From Pleurostoma richardsiae (taxonomy: Eukaryota; Ascomycota; Sordariomycetes; Calosphaeriales; Pleurostomataceae), in NCBI GenBank assembly GCA_030052745.1, contig JANBVO010000006.1:496001-560000 (forward strand): DNA of 64,000 nt, written 5' to 3'. How positions within the stretch are numbered: position 1 is the stretch's first letter; every line of letters starts with the position of its first letter. Positions 36,560 to 47,086 of this stretch are shown one piece after another. Made by a program: the position numbers and the translations under genes. The notes beneath the pieces were generated by a model, which was not told where the DNA came from, did no database searches, and worked only from the letters and a program-made list of their open reading frames with translations.

Positions 36560-38837
36560 ATGGAGGCCCGAGCAAAAAGCTCCATGGCCATTGGCCTGGG
36601 GTTGGTTTTCTGGATTTGTCTACTGTTCTCCCCCCTCGCCTTCGTCCAGACGGTGAGGGCCGACGATGTCTCAGAGTATGGAACCGTCATCGGTATTGTA
36701 AGTTGCTTCCCTACCTGTGCCCATTTGCGCTCTTGCTGCGCTACTTTCTCCCTCCGACCGAGAACGCCTGCTAACTTGTGCCCTCCACACAGGACCTGGG
36801 AACTACCTATAGCTGTGTCGGTGTGATGCAGAAAGGAAAAGTCGAGATTCTAGTTAACGACCAAGGTTGGTAGCATCCTGATTCCCACTATGCCCACCCC
36901 AATGCTAACACAGCGATGTGCAGGAAACCGTATCACCCCTTCATACGTTGCCTTCACTGAGGATGAACGGTTGGTCGGCGACGCCGCGAAGAACCAGGCC
37001 GCCGCAAACCCCAGTAACACGATCTTCGACATCAAGTACGCTCCCCGCTCCCCGCTCCCTTCTCGAAGGATCTATCGATCACAGAGAGCTAACGAGAGTA
37101 TTTTAGGCGTTTGATTGGTCGAAAGTACTCTGAGAAAGACGTTCAGAACGATATCAAGCACTTCCCCTACAAGGTTGTCTCCAAGGATGATAAGCCTGTG
37201 GTCCAGGTCCAGGTCGCTGGGGATGCCAAGCAGTTCACTCCTGAGGAGGTTTCTGCCATGATCCTTGGCAAGATGAAGGAGGTGGCCGAATCTTACCTCG
37301 GCAAGAAGGTCACCCACGCTGTTGTTACGGTCCCGGCCTACTTCAACGACAACCAGCGTCAGGCTACCAAGGACGCTGGTGTCATCGCCGGCCTCAACGT
37401 CCTTCGCATTGTCAACGAGCCCACAGCCGCCGCTATTGCGTACGGTCTGGACAAGACTGACGGAGAGCGCCAGATCATCGTCTACGATCTTGGCGGTGGT
37501 ACCTTCGATGTCTCCCTTCTCTCTATCGACCATGGCGTCTTTGAGGTTCTAGCTACCGCTGGTGATACTCATCTTGGTGGTGAAGATTTCGACCAGCGTA
37601 TTATCAACCACTTCGCCAAGGCCTACAACAAGAAGCACAATGTCGACGTCACCAAGGACCAGAAGGCTATGGGCAAGTTGAAGCGCGAGGCCGAGAAGGC
37701 GAAGCGGACCCTCTCTTCCCAGATGTCCACTCGTATCGAGATCGAGGCCTTCTTCGACGGCAAGGACTTCTCCGAGACCCTGACCCGGGCGAAGTTCGAG
37801 GAGTTGAACATGGACCTCTTCAAGAAGACCCTGAAGCCCGTTGAGCAGGTGCTCAAGGACGCCAAGGTCAAGAAGGACGAGATCGACGACATCGTCCTGG
37901 TCGGTGGCTCTACTCGTATCCCCAAGGTCCAGTCTCTCATCGAGGAGTACTTCTCTGGCAAGAAGGCTAGCAAGGGTATCAACCCTGACGAGGCTGTCGC
38001 TTTCGGCGCTGCTGTTCAGGCCGGTGTCCTTTCCGGCGAGGAGGGTACGGAGGAGATTGTGCTCATGGATGTCAACCCTCTGACCCTTGGTATTGAGACC
38101 ACCGGCGGTGTCATGACCAAGCTGATCCCCCGTAACACTCCTATTCCCACCCGCAAGAGCCAGATCTTCTCGACGGCCGCCGATAACCAGCCCGTTGTCT
38201 TGATCCAGGTTTACGAGGGTGAGCGGTCGTTGACGAAGGACAACAACCTGCTCGGCAAGTTCGAGCTTACCGGCATTCCTCCGGCGCCTCGTGGCGTTCC
38301 GCAGATTGAGGTCTCCTTTGAGCTGGATGCCAACGGTATTCTGAAGGTTTCGGCCCATGACAAGGGTACCGGCAAGTCTGAGTCCATCACCATCACGAAC
38401 GACAAGGGCCGCCTCACTCAGGAGGAGATTGACCGTATGGTTGCCGAGGCTGAGAAGTATGCCGAGGAGGACAAGGCTACCCGTGAGCGTATTGAGGCCC
38501 GAAATGCCCTCGAGAACTACGCCTTCAGCCTCAAGAACCAGGTCAACGATGAGGACGGCCTCGGCGGCAAGATCGACGAGGAGGACAAGGAAACTGTAAG
38601 TTGATTCCCTCTCTGCTACATGAAAGACGACGACACTAACATGTTCACTAGATTCTGGACGCTGTCAAGGAGACCACGGACTGGCTCGATGACAACGCGG
38701 GGACTGCCACGGCTGAGGACTTCGAGGAGCAGAAGGAGAAGCTCTCGAATGTTGCCTATCCCATCACCAGCAAGTTGTACAGCGGTGGTGCGCCGGGCGG
38801 TGATGACGACGAGCCAGTGGGTCACGATGAGCTCTAA
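36560..38837 (+). CDS. KAR2: ER-lumenal Hsp70 chaperone BiP/Kar2
   Basis: This Hsp70 of the endoplasmic reticulum drives protein import and folding and regulates the unfolded protein response. Model: join(36560..36697,36793..36865,36924..37035,37107..38595,38652..38837), 665 aa. A hydrophobic signal peptide ends near VRA at about residue 34, and the protein terminates in the retrieval signal HDEL. The ATPase domain shows [12 protein letters not shown] (split by intron 1), the [15 protein letters not shown] phosphate loop and [13 protein letters not shown]. The substrate-binding domain begins after [12 protein letters not shown] helical lid follows. The three early introns interrupt the first 110 residues, and a fourth lies near the end. 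All family-critical blocks are intact. Confidence 0.98.
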
Positions 38838-39391
38838 GTGCATACAATAGACATCTTCTTTTTAGGGTTTAACAAAGTCAAAAGCACTTGAACATCAGGT
38901 CTAGTCCATTTTTTGTTGTTTTCATGGTGTTACTGGACGGTGATATGGCGTGGGAATTGGCAGCATCAAGGGGAGAGCGGTGCAACACTGCGCGCACCCG
39001 ACTGTAAAGTACATCAGGTATTTTAATTTCTATTTTTCTGTCAAACTGATATCTCTTTTACCATGATTGTGATCTCTTCCCTCTTCCTCCGAATCCATCG
39101 TGCGTATGACAAATATCTCAGGGACCTAGCTCAGGAATTACCTGTCTCTGTGGTCTTCCTCGTTATTACTATATACCACTCACGCCTTACTTGGAAGGGA
39201 ACGGAACTGGCCATTGATCACTGTTACATTAATGCCGCCATTACCGGGTAAAGAGGCACTGATACATGCCCGACTGAAGTCAGCTGCCGCCCTGCGGTGT
39301 ATACAAGTAGCACATCCCTCCCGGGGTCCATGGTGGACATGACGCCTCGCAGCCGTTTCCTTGGGCTCCCTCACTGTCCCTCAACCCTAGC
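38838..39391. other. Intergenic region KAR2 to acetylesterase
   Basis: This is the 3' flank of BiP and the promoter of the acetylesterase. No gene was seen. Confidence 0.5.
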
Positions 39392-40455
39392 ATGAAGCTT
39401 TCCCGCACTCACTCCATCGTTCTTCTCCTCAACCATGTCACGGCGGCGGCGACGGCGGCACCGGCGGTGGTCCACCTCTGCGGCGACAGCACTATGGCCC
39501 GCGGCGGTGGCGGCGCCTCCACGCAGGGCTGGGGCGAGTACCTGCGTTACTCCTTCCCCAGCTCCTCCTTTACCGTGACCAACGCCGCCATCGCCGGCCG
39601 CAGCGCGCGCTCGTACACCCGCGAGGGCCGATTCGCCGCCGTGGCTGCGGCGGCGGGGCCGGGGGACTGGGTCGTCATAGAGTTCGGGCACAACGACGGC
39701 GGCGGGCTGGGCGGGAGCAGCGGCGACAACGGGCGGACGGACTGCTTCGGAGACGGGAGTCAGACCTGCGAGAGCGTCTATGAGTGAGTTATATATATAT
39801 ACACCGTCCCTGCTGCTTAGGTCTGGCCGCCTGGTGAGCCAAGGGGGCCTTGGAAGGCGAGGAAAGGCGAGGAACAGGGAGAAAGGGTTTTTCTCCAATG
39901 ACATCCCTTTAGACCTTGACTGCTGACCACGCGCGGGCGGGCAGCGGCCAGCACGACACGGTGCAGACGTTCCCGACGTACGTCAAGAACGCGACGGCCA
40001 TGTTTCTGCGGACGGGCGCCAAGGTCATCATCTCGAGCGCCACGCCGAACAACGTCTGGGAGTCCGGCAGCTTCGCCTGGGCTCCGTCGAGGTTCGACTA
40101 CTACGCATGGTTCGTACCGCATAAATGAAGCATCGATGATTGGAGGTCTCACCACCAAGACAGGCTCGCGGCTGCGCAGAGCGGCGGACCCGGGGCAGGC
40201 GTGTACTACGTCCCGCACGGCGCGTACGCGGCGCAGGCCATGAGGAACATGGGGGAGGCGGCCGTCGACGCGGGGTACCCGAAGGACCACACGCACACCT
40301 CGCCGGCCCTGGCGGACGTGATGGCGAGGAGCTTCGTACTCGGGCTGAGGTGCGGGACGAGCGAGCTCGGCGCGGCGGTGGTGAACAGCACGGAGTCGCT
40401 GACGAGCGGCTTCTTGGGCGCTTGTATCCAGGCGAACTCGAGCATGCCTATCTGA
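39392..40455 (+). CDS. Rhamnogalacturonan acetylesterase (CE12, SGNH/GDSL hydrolase)
   Basis: This secreted esterase is predicted to remove acetyl groups from pectic rhamnogalacturonan. Model: join(39392..39783,39945..40109,40164..40455), 282 aa. A signal peptide ends near ATAA|P. SGNH blocks: block [10 protein letters not shown] with nucleophile S33, a conserved Gly in AIAGRSARS, block III GHNDGG with the oxyanion Asn, and block [11 protein letters not shown] with the catalytic Asp-His pair. The family's [10 protein letters not shown] segment lies in exon 2. Intron 1 is 161 bp and carries an AT dinucleotide run; intron 2 is 54 bp with a GTTCGT donor. GC content at third positions is very high in exons 1 and 3. 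It is convergent with the next gene, with about 250 bp between stops. Confidence 0.92.
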
Positions 40456-40703
40456 CAGGCAAGAGGACTGGAGTACCAGGGGAATCCCCAATCTATCGTC
40501 CCAGAGGGTCCAGGATCGTGAAAGTTGCATCATCTCCGGAGTGATTTCATGTTTGAAAAGTACGGCGGCCAGTCATTACTATGCCAGTTATGTAGTCGTT
40601 ACAGGCAGAAAAGTAGTCGTGAACGACTCCAGGTACATGACAAGAATGTAGCAAATAGACATGCCCTACATCTATACCGATCTTTCCACGCTCATCTCTC
40701 AGT

Positions 40704-42527
40704 TTAGCGTCCAGTATCGTCCGGACGCTGCGAGTATTGACCTAAAACCTCGCCGCACCGTGACCACAAATGGAGGGCAAACTCGAGCCCATACTGGGCT
40801 GAGATGTCTATCTGATCCTGTTCGTTCAAATCCAGCGTTTCAGCTGCGCCCTCACACTCTGCTAGAAGATCCGCCCGAAGGCTTGCGAGCTCCGTACGCA
40901 GATGGCCACCGGCTACAAAACCGGCAACGAACCCAGCCAATGGACTTTGCTGATCTGGCGGCACTTCCAGCTTCAAAGAGGTCTTGTTGCGAGACGGATA
41001 TTTGACCGGCCCTTCGAGGCGCGTAATCTGCTCGTGAGTTTGTTCTGCATCAATGCCAGCGCAATCAAGACGCGGGGTTGGGGAAGATGCCCTAGCAAGT
41101 ACATCTCCCAGAACGCGGGACGACCTTTCGTCGAGGCTTTCGATGCTGTGAGTCGCTGTCACTCGATAATCTGCACAATCAGAGAAGTGGACTGCTTTTG
41201 CTGTCTTCGATCCGTGTCCGTGCAGGTCTGAACCTTCCGTTGCGCTGGTAAGTGATGCATTTGCCGTTCTCGTAATATCCCCACGCATGACAGTTAGAGG
41301 CATCATCGGGTTGCTAGCATTTTCTCGTTCAGCAATAGCCTGCCCAGACGTTGCGTCTCGTTCCGATTCCTGTAGACTAGGCCTTGGGTATGTTTCGGTG
41401 AACGATTCTTCGAACGGAGAGCATCGCTCCTCAAGGGAGCCTTGAGAGGAGTATAACTCACTTGACAAACTTTCCGGCTGGGAAAAAGCATGTCGCTCGG
41501 TGTCATACATATACGCATTGGCTATCTCCGGGCCTAGTGGCTGATTGTTGATCCCGAAGCTGGTGTGACCATTTGCCGGGCTCGGTCGATTCATGTAGTA
41601 TCCAGGACGGGTATATCTGCTGTAGTTGTGAGGCTGTAGTGCTCCCATAACGGAGTGCGGTCGATCATACTCGGAGCGCCAGGAGGAACCATGGTACGGC
41701 AAGGCGCTGGAAGGCCTTTTAAGGGCCGCGATACTCGACCTATAAGGGTGCATTCTGCGCAAGCCCGAGAGAGAACGGTGTGATTCGAAAGGTGAGGTCA
41801 GACGGCTAGCTGGCCGTAAAACAGAACCATTTGCTGGTCGAGCCGAGAAACTGATCGGACTGCTCTGCGGCAACCGAGGCAGTGGCTGGGAAAATGAGGC
41901 GTTCACATGTGGTGGTCCTATACCGCCGACAGACTGTGGCCGCCTATGATCCTCTTCAAGACAGTGAAGGCTATATCGTCCTAGTGCTAGGACGGCGCTG
42001 TGGTAGTCCGAGGGCTTTTTGAACTTTATGCTCAGGGTTGTCCAGTCCTATGTAAGTCAATGGACTGCGGCCGTGATGAGAGCTAGGAATCGATATGCAG
42101 CACGTACAGCTTGCGCCTGTGCTGCGCCTGAAGTGTCCTGGGAAAGTCCCGAGTAGCTGAATTCGATACGGGACTCATTTTTGTATCCTTTTAGACGATA
42201 TGAAGGCGGTCTACTTCCGTCCTTGGGGGTCTCAACGAAGGTGTTGGTCTCAATGTTCTCCTATACATGGTTAGAGATTCAGCCAGAGACCCGGGGAAGT
42301 TGGGGACGTATTACAAGCATATCATTGCCTCTGCGGTAGATTCGCAGATATCGACGCATCTCGAAAACATTCTTGGTCCATGGGGTATTCTTCACAGGCT
42401 CCCTGGCCTCGAGCAATACCAGGTGGGCACCTTGCTCGATGGGAATATGCTCGCCATTCCGGATGATATCGGAGACTGGGAAGGAGAACCTTCCCTGAGG
42501 GGTTGAACTGACTTTACTTCCTATCAT
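40704..42527 (-). CDS. Conserved-looking hypothetical protein, 569 aa
   Basis: I do not recognise this family. Model on the minus strand: join(42527..42315,42260..42108,42047..40704). All three exons are phase 0 and both introns are short (54 and 60 bp) with TAG acceptors. The first about 160 residues look folded and non-repetitive, with blocks such as GEHIPIEQGAHLVLLEAREP, ESRIEFSYSGLSQ and DWTTLSIKFKKPSDYHSAV. The remainder is Ser/Pro/Arg-rich and probably disordered. There is no signal peptide or membrane segment; a weak GFVAGFVAGG repeat occurs near the C-terminus. Divergent from RSC9. Coding is well supported by the phase-consistent three-exon structure; function is unknown. Confidence 0.65.
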
Positions 42528-43322
42528 GACGACGACAATTGGCGACTACGCTGTTGAGGCCTAAGTTGCTGGCCGCGTGACGATGGACTTCCTGATTTTT
42601 ACAGAACGAGGGCACGTAAGAGTGTGGAGGAAGGAAGTAGTGAGTGAGGAGATAGATCATCGAAAGAGATGAAGGAAGCATTGGATGTCAGTTACAGAAG
42701 CAGCAGAGCATATAACGTATAGTATTGTATCAGCGCTTGATACCTTACGCTGGACACATAGGAAAATGACGGCAACCGTCTGCCGCCTCTTTAAGAAGGG
42801 GAAGAGGTATGAACGGGGAGCCATGGAGACAGTGGAAGACAACCCGAGGTATCCTTTCTCAGCTTACCTTCCATATCTGCAGTATCTCGGGCGGCTGCTA
42901 GGGTACAACTCGCAGCAAACATATCCGGGAAGTACAAATCACCCGAGATACGGTACGTGAAGTCTTCTGAAAGGGGAAGTCGCGAACTAATACTGGTATG
43001 TGCCACCTTAGGTACTGTACATCGAAGGTACCTATGTCGGTATGGACCTGTATCACGTGCTGGGCCAGTCGTTGTGACCATATTCAGAAAAGTGGTCCGT
43101 GCTCATTGTTAGCGTGTTGTCAGCCGCGACGTCGCAAAAATTCCGCGAACCAACGCTGGTGAAGCTTCGCGTGGCCTCGCTCTCCAAGCACTTGAGAGGC
43201 TCTCCCTGCCACTCTTTCAAAGCATCAGCCACAACACGGAGCCGCTGCTGCGACGGCTTCAATCCTGGTCGCAACCCAATTTCGAAGACAGTTTTCGGCC
43301 GAAGCGGCTTTGCGATCCGACG
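42528..43322. promoter_or_regulatory. Divergent promoter region hypothetical/RSC9
   Basis: This 795-bp region lies between two divergent start codons. The 277 bp before the RSC9 start (43046-43322) are ATG-free on the plus strand and look like its leader. A GGTACC motif occurs near 43028. Confidence 0.4.
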
Positions 43323-46302
43323 ATGGCGCCTCAAAGGCCCACCGTGCCGGAGCACATTATCGACCGGACCGACGAGTACAACGACTTCATCGCGAAGCTT
43401 CGAGAGTATCACCAGAAGCGTGGCACCCATTTCGACCCCGAGCCCAAGGTTGGAACCACCCACGTGGATCTGCTCAAGGTCTACAAACATATCGTAGCAC
43501 ATGGCGGCTATGACCAGGTTACAGACGAGAAGCTGGCGTGGCGTAAGATGTGCAACGGCCTCGGCCTGTTCTCTAGCAACGAAGCTGCAGCGGCGTTCAG
43601 TCTGAAAACAGTCTACTACAAATACCTGGCGGCGTATGAGATTAGCACCATACACCATAAAGAGCCGCCACCTCCCGAAATTCTTGAACACCTCACTGCG
43701 AAAGGTGGCTCCCTTCTTACCCGCACGCTGGAGAATTACGGTCACCATCTGCGCCGAGACACCGGTCCAGATCGATCGGAACAATCGGGTGATGATGGAA
43801 CACCTGTCAGAGAGCGTCGTCCTGACGATACGCCTGGTTCCGGGCGAGCTTCGAGAGGCCTGAGAGAAGCGCCGCCCCAGAGAGTCATATTCCAGCCGGA
43901 CACAGGCCCGTCGAGGCAGAGCCGACATGCTTCCGGCCAACATGCTCACTCTCACCCTGCGACGCCTAACTCCCATGCTCATGGGCACTCGCAATCTCAT
44001 GCTCTTCCCCCACAGCATATGCAGGCACATGGCCCTGCAGTCGCGACGCCTCAGCAGCATCACATTTCTCGAGGACCGTCTGCCATGTTCAATCCCCCCA
44101 ATATGGAGAATTACTCTCCCATTGTCCAGAACTTCGAGCCTCGCGGTTTGATGCCCATACCACTGCGCCCTGTGGATACTCCTGGAAATAATCCTGTCGA
44201 GTTTGCAAGGAGGAATCGACTGATGCGACTGCAAGCTGCTGGTCTGGCCCAGGGCCAGTTCGCTAAGGCGCCTGTACCTGGATGTGAGTCCTCATTCCTC
44301 CACGCAAGAAGTTCGCCTTTGATCATTGTGCTAATGTGCACTAGCCGGTGCCGAAGGTCCCAATATATATGTCCGCTGTCTGCAGGCCCTCCGCTCTGGG
44401 CTACCTGCCGAGCAAGCTTTCGCCCTGCATCATTTAGTTAAGATATCATTCGAGAGAGGAGACAAGTATAGGTTCGAGTCGTTCCCCGGGCTTGCGGAGG
44501 GTTTGACGGAGAAAGCTCTCGAAGTCGGCAACCTATTTTATCACGTCAACTGGAAGATATCGTACGATCCCGATGCAGACGATGTGGATATTGGCGAGCT
44601 GGACGGTATCGACGGGACGGTCGATATCTTGGAGCGCATCGCACAACTCAAACCCAAAGATCTCCAGGACAATATTCAGACCGCGGAGTTCATGGATCAG
44701 ATGATTACGATCACTGAGGCCACTCTTACCATACGAAATATGGTGATGCTACCTGATAACGCTACGTTCATGGCCGACTTCCTTCCCGTCAAGGACCTAC
44801 TCTGCATCATCCTCAACCTCCCTCCTAGTGAGGCAGTTGTCGAGCTCAAGCATTCTGCCCTGGATATTGCAGAGCAGCTGACACCTTTTCTAAAACTCGA
44901 GGCGGAGGACCCACTATACCAGACACTTCTGGCCCAGCTGAACTCCGCAGATCGCGGTATGATTCTTACGGCTCTCCGGGCCATCGGAAGGATATCCATG
45001 AACTTGGCCGGGACAAACGAGCTTGGTGGCGTTCCGCAAGTTGTCCTTCAGAATATGATGAACTGGCTGCTTTTGAACGATGACGAGTTGCTGGATGCAT
45101 GTCTGGATTTCCTCTACCAGTACACCGCGGTGGTTGCCAACGTGGACATTCTCCTGAAGTCGGTTCCTGCCGAGAATATGGTCTCTCATCTTGTTCGCTT
45201 CCTGTCACATGGTGCGAAGCGGGTGCACCGAGAGCAGGTGCTTGAGCCAGAACGGAAATTGCTTGGCCCAGATCAGATTGTGAACCTTCCCGAGGACCTT
45301 AGAGAGCGTCTTCTGGCGATAGAGGAGCCAGAGCGTTGTCAGACGTGGCTGAAATGCGCATTCTGGGAGGACGATGACGCAGAGACTCTACAGATTGCTA
45401 TCTGGGGCTCCTATCAGAAGGCATTTGGTGCACGTCTCTCCGAAATGGGTCGGCCCATGATCTCTCCAGCGGACTTTATCAGGAATGTGAACCAGGTCTG
45501 GAAGAACGCAGCTGCTCAAATCGTGCGGACGCAGGGGAAGCAAGGCGAGGTTCAGAAGTTCATCATTAAAGGGATCAGACCGCGGGCTCGTCCCACGGAC
45601 CCGGAGGGCAAGGAGTATCTTCAATGTCTGTGGAGCAAACCAGAGGATTATTATCGGAAGTGCGGAGAGTTCTTCGCCAATGCGGAGAAGATGTACGAGC
45701 ACATTCTGACCGACCACCTCGGGGAGAAGAGGGGAGAGAGCAACCAATTCACGAACAAAGAGCAGGAGTATCGCTGCGTGTGGGCCGGATGTAGGAAGTA
45801 CATCAAGCCGACGAAGATGCAGCTCTCGGACCTCATGCAACATGTCAAGACGCATCTCAGTGCGGTGCAGCAGAGGGCGGGCAGCTTCGCCCTAGCCAAC
45901 GGTACCTCTGGGGGTAACAACGCCAACTCGAGTGGAAAGCACGGCAGGCGCCCCTTCGTCGTGCCGGCGCGGACCATGAGTCTCACCTACGAGGAGACGG
46001 CGACAGTGCGCGACGAGCGCAACCCCAACGCGCCGCCTGCGGCGGCTGGCATCCCGCTCAGCGCTGTCCTGATCCTTCGCAACTTAGCGCGGAATGTCGT
46101 TAAGACCGATTCCGAGGAGGAGCTCCTTAAGCAGAACGAGCTGCGCGGCGAGGTCGGCGGCTGGAACGAGCGGCTTTTCAGACCTGTGCTACCGCGTCTG
46201 TACGAGGTCATGGCGGAGAACAAGGCCGTCGCGCAGCACATCACGTCGCTCCTCGAGCTAGTGGAGGAAGACTTCGAGATGAAGGGGTGGGACGAGCTCT
46301 GA
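43323..46302 (+). CDS. RSC9: Chromatin remodelling complex subunit Rsc9 (ARID domain)
   Basis: This is an ARID-containing subunit of the RSC/PBAF-type SWI/SNF complex. Model: join(43323..44283,44345..46302), 972 aa, one 61-bp intron. The ARID domain lies at about residues 15-105 (DEYNDFIAKLREYHQKRGTH to SLKTVYYKYLAAYE). A His/Ser/Pro-rich disordered segment spans about 130-240. The central part (about 325-620) is alpha-helical and armadillo-like. An RFX-type segment follows (SYQKAFGARL...ISPADFIRNVNQVW). A single C2H2 finger is seen at CVWAGC...HVKTH. This order (ARID, helical repeat, RFX-like, C2H2) matches fungal Rsc9 and animal ARID2. The chosen ATG immediately precedes the ARID domain. 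Confidence 0.9.
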
Positions 46303-46512
46303 TCCTAGACGGGCCTCGTTGCGCCAGGCCGTTGAGGTCGCTGGCACCGAGATCTGCGTCGAGGAGAAAATTGGCCGGGCTAGTTCCGGTGTTACATGAT
46401 GCTCGTCGTGCTGTTACTCAAAGCCGCTCGGAATCTGCACGCTAGGCGAGGGGTGGGTAATGTTTTGGAATTCTGCTCTTCGACGGTTCTGGAAAGACGC
46501 ACGTGTCTATTA

Positions 46513-46534
46513 CCCAAGCCTTCTTTGGCTTGGG
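46513..46534. repeat. Perfect hairpin downstream of RSC9
   Basis: CCCAAGCC and GGCTTGGG form an 8-bp perfect stem around a 6-base TTCTTT loop, about 210 bp after the RSC9 stop codon. It may lie in the 3' UTR. Function is unknown. Confidence 0.4.
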
Positions 46535-47059
46535 AAAATGTGTATATGTAGGAATACCCTCTGGCGTTTCAAGGGCAAAGGCAAGGGCGAAGGGCCTCTA
46601 GATAGGGGGCAAAGAGGGGAGGGAGTTGACCGTCAAATTTGCGAGGGTTTGACGTTTTGCGGAATGATTGTAAGAGTATCTATTCATCTCGGGCTCAAGG
46701 AGTAGAGATAGTTCCTGCTTAAGACAATAAAAAGCACCGCGATGCTCGCAATCTTTAGCTCACTCCACCGGCCCGCCGCGTGCATTCTGCATTCTGCAAT
46801 CTGTATGATACGAGACATAGCTACGAACAGATCTGCAGTCTACACAAGCCTCAGGGGACTAATCGGCTCCCAAACGGACACTTTGCAGATCGTGAACCCC
46901 TGCTGTGGGGAAACCATCGTGCGATCGATCTGGCCCAGTGCATGCCCACCCTCCCGAGACGTCTCGAGCCACACGCGGGGAACGATGTGGCTAGCAAGCA
47001 TCGTGAAACCCATTTTTGATCGACTCCAGCACCTTCGTTAGGGCCGACTGCGGTCTAGA

Positions 47060-47086
47060 CTGTTTCTTTCGGCTGAGCCGAAACAG
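47060..47086. repeat. Palindrome followed by A-tract
   Basis: TTTCGG (47067-47072) pairs with CCGAAA (47078-47083) around CTGAG; the palindrome extends to TTTCGGCT/AGCCGAAA at the DNA level, and flanking CTG and CAG could add pairs. An A7 tract follows. No gene is adjacent. Confidence 0.3.

Noticed and set aside
37549-38358. Long minus-strand frame opposite BiP
   Set aside because: Antisense shadow of highly biased codons; no homology pattern.
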